Shown in pieces: positions 52,046 through 59,135 of a DNA stretch of 64,000 nt. The number at the start of each line of letters is the position of its first letter. Within the stretch, counting starts at the first letter, position 1. The notes under the pieces were generated by a model. That model had not been told where the DNA came from and made no database searches. It was given only the letters and a program-made list of their open reading frames with translations. Source of the DNA: an uncultured Paracoccaceae bacterium (GTDB lineage: Bacteria; Pseudomonadota; Alphaproteobacteria; Rhodobacterales; Rhodobacteraceae); contig CALIZF010000002.1 of the NCBI GenBank assembly GCA_938028765.1, positions 62,001-126,000 of the forward strand, given 5' to 3'. The translations under genes and the position numbers were made by a program.

Positions 52046-53131
52046 TTGGATCGCCGTTCGTTTCTGACCAAGGCCGCCGTCGGCGGCACCGCGGCCGCCG
52101 CCGCCACGACGCTGGCCGCCCCCCTTTACGCGCAGGGCAGGCGCACGCTGACGATGGTCACCACCTGGGCCCGCGGCGCCGCCGGCGTGCACGACAGCGC
52201 GCAGCGCGTGGCCGACAGCATCACTGCGATGACCGACGGGCAGATCACCGTCGACCTGAAATCGGCCGGCGAACTGGTCGGCGCGTTCGAGGTGTTCGAT
52301 GCCGTCACCTCGGGCCAGGCCGACATGTATCACGGCGCGGACTACTACTGGGTCGGCCAGCATCCCGGCTACGCCTTCTTCACCGCAGTGCCGATGGGCA
52401 TGACGGCGCAGGAGATGGCGAACTGGTACTACCACATGGGCGGGATGGAGCTGCACGACGAGCTGAACCAGATCTTCGGTCTCAAGGGGTTCATCGCGGG
52501 CAACACCGGCGCCCAGGGCGGCGGCTGGTTCCGCAAGGAGATCAAGTCGGCGGCCGACTTCAACGGGCTGAAGTTCCGGATGCCCGGCCTCGGCGGCCGG
52601 GCGCTCGGCAAGCTTGGCGCGAGCGTGCAGAACATCCCGGGCGGCGAGATCTATCAGGCCCTGTCGTCGGGCGCGCTCGACGGCACGGAATGGATCGGCG
52701 CCTGGGCCGATGAGAAGATGGGCCTGCAGGAGATCACCAAGATCTATTACACCGCAGGCTTCCACGAACCGGGCGCGGCGCTGTCGGCGACGATGAACCG
52801 CGACGTCTATGACAGCCTGACGCCTGCGCAGCAGAAGATCTTCGAGATCGCCGCGTCCGAATGCCATCAGTGGAACCTTGCGCAGTTCCTGTCGAACAAC
52901 GGCGCCGCGCTGGCCCGTCTGCAGGCCGGCGGCGTGACCGTGCTCGAGTTCCCCGACGACGTCTGGGACGCCTTCGGGCGCGCCACGATGGAGGTGCACA
53001 ACGAGTATCTGGGCGATCCGCTCTACAAGAAGATCTATGACAGCGCGATGGCCTCGATGCGGTCCTCCTCGGCCTGGCTGAAGGTGACCGACGGCTTCTA
53101 CACCCGGCAGCGCGACCGCGTGATGGGCTGA
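52046..53131 (+). CDS. TRAP transporter substrate-binding protein (DctP/TakP family)
   Basis: 361 residues from a TTG start; a GGGGAGGA ribosome-binding site ends six bases upstream, and the nearby ATG at 52041 is out of frame and stops after eight codons. It has a Tat-like signal peptide (MDRRSFLTKAAVGGTAAAAA). GGWFRKEIKSAADFNGLKFRMPG contains the conserved ligand Arg, and ALSSGALDGTEWIGAWADEK the second ligand strand. Overall it resembles Rhodobacter TakP, which binds 2-oxo acids, so a monocarboxylate or keto acid is likely. Confidence 0.93.
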   Translation: MDRRSFLTKAAVGGTAAAAATTLAAPLYAQGRRTLTMVTTWARGAAGVHDSAQRVADSITAMTDGQITVDLKSAGELVGAFEVFDAVTSGQADMYHGADYYWVGQHPGYAFFTAVPMGMTAQEMANWYYHMGGMELHDELNQIFGLKGFIAGNTGAQGGGWFRKEIKSAADFNGLKFRMPGLGGRALGKLGASVQNIPGGEIYQALSSGALDGTEWIGAWADEKMGLQEITKIYYTAGFHEPGAALSATMNRDVYDSLTPAQQKIFEIAASECHQWNLAQFLSNNGAALARLQAGGVTVLEFPDDVWDAFGRATMEVHNEYLGDPLYKKIYDSAMASMRSSSAWLKVTDGFYTRQRDRVMG

Positions 53132-53226
53132 CGCCAGAGCGACGGTGCACGCCCCCCGGCCGGCAGGCCGGGGGGGTCGGCATGAACCCGGGCGGCGATC
53201 CGGGACAGGCGCGGCGGGGGGACGGA

Positions 53227-54111
53227 ATGTTCGACGGCCTTCTTTGGGTGATCGGCAACATCGGCCGGGCGCTGGCCAACATCGTCTGGGCGGTGGCGCA
53301 CCCGTCCCAGTGGCTGAACCTCGCCGACATGCGGCAGGTTGCGCGGATCATCTACTACGGCGGATCGGTCGAGTTTTTCTTTGCCGTGTTCACGCTGTTC
53401 CTGATCCTGACCGCCGCGGGCCTCGTCTGGCGGCCGCTGATGTGGGGGGTGGTGCGCGGGCTCGAAGGCTTCGCCAACGGCCTTGGCCGGACGGTCGCGT
53501 GGGTCGGGTTGCTGATGGTCCTGCAACAGATCCTGATCGTGTTCCTGCAGCGCATCTTCCGTGTCAGCGCGATCGAGATCGGGCCGTTCGGCTACGCCTT
53601 CGCCCGCGACCTGTCGTGGTGGTCGGAAGAGCTGAAGCTCTACAACGCGATGATCGTCTGCCTGTGCATCTCCTACACCTTCGTGCAGGGCGGGCATGTG
53701 CGGGTGGACCTGTTCTATGCCAAGGCGCGGTTCCGCACGCAGAAGATCGTCGACATGATCGGCGCGCTCTTCTTCATGATGCCGATCGCGGTGCTGACCT
53801 GGCTTTACGCCTGGTTCTTCATGTGGCGCAGCCTCGTGAACCCCAAGGTCTCGGCCTCGGAATCCCTGGCTGCGATCGAGCGCAAGGGCAGCCTGATGCG
53901 CTGGCAGGTCGAGACGATCGGCTTCTCGCCGAACGGCTTTGACGCCTACTTCCTGTTCAAGGTGCTGATGGTCGCCTTTGCAGGCCTCGTGTTCCTGCAC
54001 GCCATCGCCGTCTTCTATCGCGCGCTGCTGGAGTTCCGCGAGGGGCCGGGCAGCGAGAACCGGTATCTCGACCGCGACCCCGTGGGCGACGCGGCATCCC
54101 AGGCGCATTGA
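53227..54111 (+). CDS. TRAP transporter small permease subunit (DctQ-like, enlarged)
   Basis: 294 residues, against about 170-200 for most DctQ proteins. The DctQ core appears at about 85-240 (GRTVAWVGLLMVLQQILIVFLQRIF, CLCISYTFVQGGHVRVDLFYAK, WLYAWFFMWRSL). An extra N-terminal hydrophobic segment (SVEFFFAVFTLFLILTAAGLVW) and a long polar loop before the last helix account for the size. An ATG 45 bases upstream is in frame, but the one at 53227 is better placed. The large permease follows after 6 bp. Confidence 0.88.
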   Translation: MFDGLLWVIGNIGRALANIVWAVAHPSQWLNLADMRQVARIIYYGGSVEFFFAVFTLFLILTAAGLVWRPLMWGVVRGLEGFANGLGRTVAWVGLLMVLQQILIVFLQRIFRVSAIEIGPFGYAFARDLSWWSEELKLYNAMIVCLCISYTFVQGGHVRVDLFYAKARFRTQKIVDMIGALFFMMPIAVLTWLYAWFFMWRSLVNPKVSASESLAAIERKGSLMRWQVETIGFSPNGFDAYFLFKVLMVAFAGLVFLHAIAVFYRALLEFREGPGSENRYLDRDPVGDAASQAH

Positions 54112-54117
54112 GGGGCC

Positions 54118-56472
54118 ATGCTGTTCGGTCTGGACGGGGTCGAGATCGGCCTCATCATCACCTTCCTGTTCCTCTTCGCGGGCATCCTTTCCGGGTTCCC
54201 GGTCGCCTTCGCGATCGGCGGGGCGGGCATCATCACCTTCGGCGTGCTGGCCGCGCTCGACAGCGCGGGGCTGCTGATCCACCAGGCGGTGGACGCGAAC
54301 TCCGAGGCCTACCGGGCGCTTCTGGCGCAGGGGGTGGCGCAGATCGACATCACGACATTCCGCTATCCCGACCTGCCGCGGATCGACCAGCCGATCTTCC
54401 CGCAGGGCTGGGAAGTGGCGATGGACCGCAACCTGTCGTTCATCGTCAACCGCATGAACGAACGTGTGATCGCCGGCCAGTCGATCGAGACGCTGCTGGC
54501 CGTGCTGATGTTCGTGATGATGGGCATCGTGCTGGAACGGTCGAAGATCGCCAACGATCTTCTGACGACGATGGCGCGCGTGTTCGGCCCGCTGCCGGGC
54601 GGTCTTGCCGTGGCGGTCGTGGTGGTGGGCGCGTTCCTTGCCGCCTCGACCGGAATTGTCGGGGCCACCGTGGTGACGATGGGGCTGATCACCCTGCCCA
54701 CCATGCTGCGCGCCGGCTACAGCCCGCAGCTGGCGACCGGCGTGATTGCCGCCTCGGGCACCCTCGGCCAGATCATCCCGCCCTCGATCGTCATCGTGCT
54801 TTTGGGCACGATGGCGGGCGACCTCTATTCGGCCGGGCAGGAAATCCGCGCACAGGCGGCGGGGTGCACTGATGCGCTGACCTTCCTCGGCAAGGCGCCG
54901 GTGATCTCGGTCGGGACGCTCTTCCAGGCGGCGATCCTGCCGGGCGTTCTGCTGGCCGTGCTCTATGCCGCCTATGCCTTCGGTTTCGCGCTGGTGAACC
55001 CCTCGCAGGCGCCGGCGGTCCAGCTCGGCCGCGGCACCGACCAGGAGGTCATCACCCCGGCCGAGGCGCGGACGTGGTTCCTGCTGGTCCCCGGCGGCAT
55101 GATCGCCGCCTTCCTGCTGGCCGTGCAATGGGGCGGCATCGGAACCCAGTCGATAACGGTGTCGAGCTTCACCGATGCCCCGGCGGTCGCCGAACTGCGC
55201 ACCCGGGTCTCGGACCAGTGCCGCGCCAGCATGATCGCCCTGCACGGGCAGGAGAAATGGGATCGCGCGGTGGAACAGCAGGCTGCCATCGACGCCGGCG
55301 GCGGCGGCCAGGCGCGCACCGAGCGCAGCGCAGCGGAGGTCGAGGCCGCCCGCGCCGCCGCCATCGCGGGTGCGGCGCCGATCGGCAGCGGCGTCGGGAT
55401 CCTCGTGCTGCTGCTTGGCCTTGCGCTGGTCGTGGCGCGCGGGGTGGCGCCCTCGGCCGATCCGCGGCCGCTGGTCATCGGCGGGGCGGGCCTCGTGGCG
55501 GCACTTCTGGCGGACATCGCGCTGATCGGGCCCACCACCTCGTCGGGCGCGACCTTCGTGATCCTTGCGCTGCCCTTCGCCGTCGCCCTCTGGGCGATGC
55601 GCGACGCCGCCGCGCGGCTGGCGCGCAACGACCTGATCCGCGTCACCTTCCCGCCGCTGATCCTGATCGTCGCCGTGCTGGGGTCGATCCTCGGGGGCGT
55701 CACCAACCCGACGCCGGCCGCCGCCCTTGGCGCTGGCGGGGCGATCCTGCTGGCGGCGTTCCGCAAGTTGCAGGACCAGGGCCGCAGCGGCCGGGCGGTG
55801 CTGATCACCGCCTATGCTACCGTCGTCATGCTGCTGGTGGGTGTGAATTTCGACCTGCGCGTGTCGGTCGGCAGCCCGACGTTCGAACAATGGGTTGCGT
55901 TCCTTGTCACCCAGATCGCCTATCACGTCGCGATCGGCGGCATCCTCTACGCCTGCTGGGTGCTGTTCTCGACCGGCGTGCTGACCCCGGTCGTGCGCGA
56001 GACGGCCAAGATCACCTCGATGGTCTTCGCCATCCTGATCGGCAGCCAGGTACTGAACCTCGTGCTGATCAGCTTCGGCGGCGAGCACTACATCCAGAGC
56101 TTCCTGCGCGCCTTCGACAACGAGGCGACGGCCTTCCTGATCGTGATGCTGGTGCTGTTCATTCTCGGGTTCGTGCTCGACTTCCTCGAGATCATCTACA
56201 TCGTCGTCCCGATCGTCGGCCCGGTGATCTACGGCGGCAGCTATGATCCGGCTTGGGTCACGATCATGATCACCATCAACCTGCAGACATCGTTCCTGAC
56301 GCCGCCCTTCGGCTTTGCGCTGTTCTACTTGCGCGGGGTTGCGCCGAAAGAGGTGACGACTGCCCACATCTACACGGGCGTGCTGCCCTTCGTGGTGCTG
56401 CAGGTGGTCATGCTGGCGATCCTGTGGCTGTTCCCGCAGGTGGTGACGATCGTGCCCGCGCTGCTCGGCTGA
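54118..56472 (+). CDS. TRAP transporter large permease subunit (DctM-like, enlarged)
   Basis: 784 residues, against about 430 for classical DctM. The N-terminal family signature is FLFLFAGILSGFPVAFAIGGAG; AASTGIVGATVVTMGLITLP and GVIAASGTLGQIIPPSIVIVLLG are core scaffold motifs. A soluble insertion stands at about 55-115 and a large one at about 310-500 with a hydrophilic Ala/Glu-rich stretch and extra helices. The C-terminal core resumes at about 510 and ends with NLQTSFLTPPFGFALFYLRG. It carries Na+-coupled organic-acid uptake with the other two subunits. Confidence 0.92.
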   Translation: MLFGLDGVEIGLIITFLFLFAGILSGFPVAFAIGGAGIITFGVLAALDSAGLLIHQAVDANSEAYRALLAQGVAQIDITTFRYPDLPRIDQPIFPQGWEVAMDRNLSFIVNRMNERVIAGQSIETLLAVLMFVMMGIVLERSKIANDLLTTMARVFGPLPGGLAVAVVVVGAFLAASTGIVGATVVTMGLITLPTMLRAGYSPQLATGVIAASGTLGQIIPPSIVIVLLGTMAGDLYSAGQEIRAQAAGCTDALTFLGKAPVISVGTLFQAAILPGVLLAVLYAAYAFGFALVNPSQAPAVQLGRGTDQEVITPAEARTWFLLVPGGMIAAFLLAVQWGGIGTQSITVSSFTDAPAVAELRTRVSDQCRASMIALHGQEKWDRAVEQQAAIDAGGGGQARTERSAAEVEAARAAAIAGAAPIGSGVGILVLLLGLALVVARGVAPSADPRPLVIGGAGLVAALLADIALIGPTTSSGATFVILALPFAVALWAMRDAAARLARNDLIRVTFPPLILIVAVLGSILGGVTNPTPAAALGAGGAILLAAFRKLQDQGRSGRAVLITAYATVVMLLVGVNFDLRVSVGSPTFEQWVAFLVTQIAYHVAIGGILYACWVLFSTGVLTPVVRETAKITSMVFAILIGSQVLNLVLISFGGEHYIQSFLRAFDNEATAFLIVMLVLFILGFVLDFLEIIYIVVPIVGPVIYGGSYDPAWVTIMITINLQTSFLTPPFGFALFYLRGVAPKEVTTAHIYTGVLPFVVLQVVMLAILWLFPQVVTIVPALLG

Positions 56473-56895
56473 GGTTCCGGGCCAGCAGGGCAGGATCGCG
56501 CCATCGTCCGGCACGGCCGGATGCGGCGGCGGGCGGCGTGAAGATCGGTCACGTCCTCGACCGTCGGCGTGCGGCGGCGGCCGAAAGCCGGCACCGCGCT
56601 GCCGTTGCAGAGCGACGGGGTAACGGCGGCACCGGCGGTGATGCGGACTTCGCTCTGGTCGATGCCGCGGATCGGGTCGGCCTTGGGCTGCGTCCGGGCG
56701 ACACCATGAACCGGCCCGCCCCCATGCCGCCCGTCGGGCATGTCGTTGCCGCCCGGCCCTCCGGCGGGTCGCGCCCGGCGCCGGCGAAGGGCTTGTCGGC
56801 GCGCCCGGTCCCGACGATGGGCGCGGGCCCGCCGAAACCTCGGGCAATTGGCAAGCGTCGGCGGCAAGAACGCGGGCCGGTGCGGGGCGACGGCC
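56473..56895. other. non-coding interval, no gene recognised
   Basis: 423 bp between convergent genes (TRAP large permease and tRNA-protein transferase). Open frames on both strands cross it but are low complexity, rich in Arg, Pro and Ala, and match nothing I know. On the minus strand one stretch (IRGIDQSEVRITAGAAVT) is less biased and might be a gene remnant. I see no tRNA-like structure and no clear terminator with a T-run. Confidence 0.45.
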
Positions 56896-57732
56896 TCAGC
56901 CGCGATTGCCGATCCCGTCGGGCAGGCTGATCCGCGCGACCTGTTCGGCGATGGGATCGACCGACAAAGGGTGCAGCGCGGCCGAATGCGCCGCCGGATC
57001 GCCGATCGGCTGCCAGCGCCCGCCCTTGTAGATCTCCAGCGCGTCGAACTGCGCCTTGTAGCCCATCTTGCGGCTGCCGGGCACCCAGTAGCCGAGATAG
57101 ACGTAGGGCAGCCCCGCCTCGCGCGCGATGGCGATGTGGTCGAGGATGATCCAGGTGCCGAGGCTGCGATGCGCAAGATCGGGATCGTAGAAGGAATAGA
57201 CCATGCTCAGACCGTCATCGAGGATGTCGGTCAGGCAGACGGCGACGAGCGGCCAGCCACGTTCACCCGGTTCCGGCGGCCGGGTGTATTCGACCACGCG
57301 CGAGCGGATCGGCGTTTCCTCGATCATCGCCGAGAACTCGAACACATCCATGTCCGCCATGCCGCCGTCCGCGTGGCGGCTGTCGAGATAGCGGCGGAAC
57401 AGGGCGAACTGTTCCTCGGTCGCCCAGGGGCTGGTGGCGTTGCGGCGCAGCGATGCGTTGCGGCGCAGGGTGCGGCGCTGCGTCCGGCTGGGGGTGAAGG
57501 CATCGACCCTGATCCGTGCCGACAGGCAGGCCGAACATTCGGCGCAGGACGGGCGGTAGAGCACGTTCTGGCTGCGGCGGAAGCCCTGCTTGGACAGCGC
57601 GTCGTTCAGCCGTTCCGCCTGCTCGCCCTGCAGCGCGGTGAACAGCTTGCGTTCCATCCGCCCGTCGAGATACGGGCACGGTTGCGGGGCCGTGACATAG
57701 AACTGCGGCGCGATGGGCAGGGTGTGGCGCAT
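56896..57732 (-). CDS. arginyl/leucyl-tRNA-protein transferase (Bpt/Ate family)
   Basis: 278 residues. It attaches Leu or Arg to the N-terminus of proteins to mark them for ClpAP through the N-degron pathway. [18 protein letters not shown] and the Cys-rich [19 protein letters not shown] (CXXC) form the N-terminal domain. The GNAT-like C-terminal domain has [20 protein letters not shown] and [23 protein letters not shown]. Bpt in alphaproteobacteria usually transfers Leu to Asp/Glu termini; Bpt and Ate cannot be separated with certainty here. Confidence 0.92.
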   Translation of the reverse strand: MRHTLPIAPQFYVTAPQPCPYLDGRMERKLFTALQGEQAERLNDALSKQGFRRSQNVLYRPSCAECSACLSARIRVDAFTPSRTQRRTLRRNASLRRNATSPWATEEQFALFRRYLDSRHADGGMADMDVFEFSAMIEETPIRSRVVEYTRPPEPGERGWPLVAVCLTDILDDGLSMVYSFYDPDLAHRSLGTWIILDHIAIAREAGLPYVYLGYWVPGSRKMGYKAQFDALEIYKGGRWQPIGDPAAHSAALHPLSVDPIAEQVARISLPDGIGNRG

Positions 57733-57815
57733 GGGACCGGGTGCGTTTCGACCTTGAAGGCTAGCAACAAGCCGACAGGCCGCCAAGCGCGATTTGGCCC
57801 CCGATTTGAACTGCT

Positions 57816-58271
57816 TCAGCCCGGCAGGCTTGGCCGGTTTATCGCTGCGGTGCCGAGGATCAGGTCGGTCAGCCCCTGCCTGCGCGAGCCGGTCAGCATC
57901 AGGACGACCGACCACGCTTGCACGAGGACGGTCGAGATCGACAGGGTATAGCCGAGCGTGTGCAGAACCGCGTGGGCAAGGTCGAGGCGCCGCCCGCTGC
58001 GGTCGCGGAACTCGATCCCGAGCAGCCGCATCCCCGGCGTCGCGGATCCGCGCGCCAGCGTCGCCACGCGGTAGACGAAACCGACGGCGAGCCACAGCAG
58101 CGGAAAGAAGAAGAGGGCGGTGAACCCCGTGAAGGGCACCGCGACCAGCGTGATCACAAGGATCAGCGCGGAATCGACGATCCAGGCCAGCAGGCGCTTT
58201 GCCGGCACGCCGTCGTAGAAGCCGGGGGCGGCATCGGGGTCGGGCAGGCCGGGCAGGGACGGGGCGAACAT
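57816..58271 (-). CDS. RDD family membrane protein
   Basis: 151 residues with three to four membrane helices. RDD hallmarks are [20 protein letters not shown] (Arg and Asp of the family name), [21 protein letters not shown] and [13 protein letters not shown]. Function is generally unknown, though some members are Na+/H+ antiporters. It is downstream of the DUF2852 gene on the same strand with a 104-bp gap. Confidence 0.9.
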   Translation of the reverse strand: MFAPSLPGLPDPDAAPGFYDGVPAKRLLAWIVDSALILVITLVAVPFTGFTALFFFPLLWLAVGFVYRVATLARGSATPGMRLLGIEFRDRSGRRLDLAHAVLHTLGYTLSISTVLVQAWSVVLMLTGSRRQGLTDLILGTAAINRPSLPG

Positions 58272-58375
58272 GGGCGGCCTCCGGTCGGACGGAAAAGGGC
58301 GCGGCCGCCGGGTCGGGGCCGCGCCGGTGGTCGGGCTGGGGGGCCCGCGCGCACTGCTGCGCGCAGGGCGTTCGG

Positions 58376-58822
58376 TCAGTAGGCGCCGATGCCGGCGGCA
58401 GGCGGCGCGGGCGGTGCGGCAGGCGTCGCAGCGGCGGCGCGGGCGCGTTCGTCCATGAAGGCGTCGAACTCGGACTTGTCCTTGGCCTCGCGCAGGCGCT
58501 GCAGGAAGGCCTCGAACGCGGCCTGTTCCTCCTCGAGGCGCCGCAGCGTTTCGGTCCGGTAGGCGTCGAAGGCCGAATTGCCGGTCGGGGCCATGCCGTG
58601 GTGCTGCGACCGGTACCCGCCCCGGCGGGCGGCGCAGCCGTTGGATTTCGAGAACATGCGCTTGCTCCAGATCATGTAGGCGAGAAGGGCGAGGCCGATC
58701 GGCCAGAAGGCGACGAATCCCACCACCATGGCGGCGATCCATGCGCCCTTGCCGCGCTCGTCCAGCCAGGCTTCGGCCTTGCCGAGCCAGCTGCGCGGCT
58801 CTTGCATCGTGACTGTGGTCAT
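58376..58822 (-). CDS. DUF2852 membrane protein
   Basis: 148 residues. An amphipathic start ([21 protein letters not shown]) is followed by one or two hydrophobic helices ([21 protein letters not shown]) and a soluble coiled region ([33 protein letters not shown]) ending in an Ala/Pro tail. DUF2852 proteins are widespread in alphaproteobacteria and of unknown function. Two copies of a 19-bp inverted repeat lie 28 and 87 bp upstream of its start, so it is probably under specific transcriptional control. Confidence 0.85.
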   Translation of the reverse strand: MTTVTMQEPRSWLGKAEAWLDERGKGAWIAAMVVGFVAFWPIGLALLAYMIWSKRMFSKSNGCAARRGGYRSQHHGMAPTGNSAFDAYRTETLRRLEEEQAAFEAFLQRLREAKDKSEFDAFMDERARAAAATPAAPPAPPAAGIGAY

Positions 58823-58849
58823 CGGGACCTCCGTGGTGCGGGTGGCGAG

Positions 58850-58868
58850 ATGTGAAGCTCTTTCACAT
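58850..58868. promoter_or_regulatory. 19-bp operator-like inverted repeat, copy 1
   Basis: ATGTGAAGCTCTTTCACAT has perfect 7-bp arms (ATGTGAA/TTCACAT) and a 5-nt spacer. It lies 28 bp upstream of the DUF2852 start codon, a position suited to repression. It differs from a CRP site in half-site spacing (TGTGA-N7-TCACA). Confidence 0.6.
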
Positions 58869-58870
58869 GA

Positions 58871-58908
58871 CCGGAGATCGGAATGCCGGGGCGGCGCTTC
58901 AAGAGGGC
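58871..58908 (-). promoter_or_regulatory. candidate heat-shock-type (RpoH) promoter for DUF2852
   Basis: Between the two operator copies, the minus strand reads CTTGAA (58902-58897), about 16 bp, then CCGATCTC (58880-58873). This is a partial match to the sigma32 pattern (CTTGAA, then CCCCATNT). It would start transcription just upstream of operator copy 1. Weak evidence. Confidence 0.25.
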
Positions 58909-58927
58909 ATGTTAAAGATATTCACAT
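58909..58927. promoter_or_regulatory. 19-bp operator-like inverted repeat, copy 2
   Basis: ATGTTAAAGATATTCACAT has the same arms and 5-nt spacer as copy 1, with a single mismatch in one arm (T for G). The centres of the two copies are 59 bp apart. The glnE start codon lies about 210 bp away on the other side. Confidence 0.6.
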
Positions 58928-59135
58928 GCGGCGGCGCAGCGCCGGGAGTCGCCTGTCGCGCGGAAAGCCGCCAGCGGAAACGGCCAGCGCCGCGGCGGCG
59001 CGCACCCGATCCGCGCGGCGGCGCATTCGGTGCCCGGTCGGTCCGCCGGCCGGTTCCGGCCGCCACGGCAGGTCGGGTGCAGGCCGGGTCAAGGCCGGGT
59101 TGACCGCGGCGGGCGGGGGCGCGAAGGTCGCGCGC

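Noticed and set aside
53098..56847. Open frame of 1249 codons on the minus strand opposite the TRAP genes
   Set aside because: Highly biased composition (Asp/Arg/His/Gln) with no domains, and it crosses two well-supported genes on the plus strand.
58850..58868. CRP/FNR binding site
   Set aside because: Half-site spacing is TGTGA-N7-TCACA, not N6, and the second copy keeps the same unusual spacing, so another regulator is more likely.
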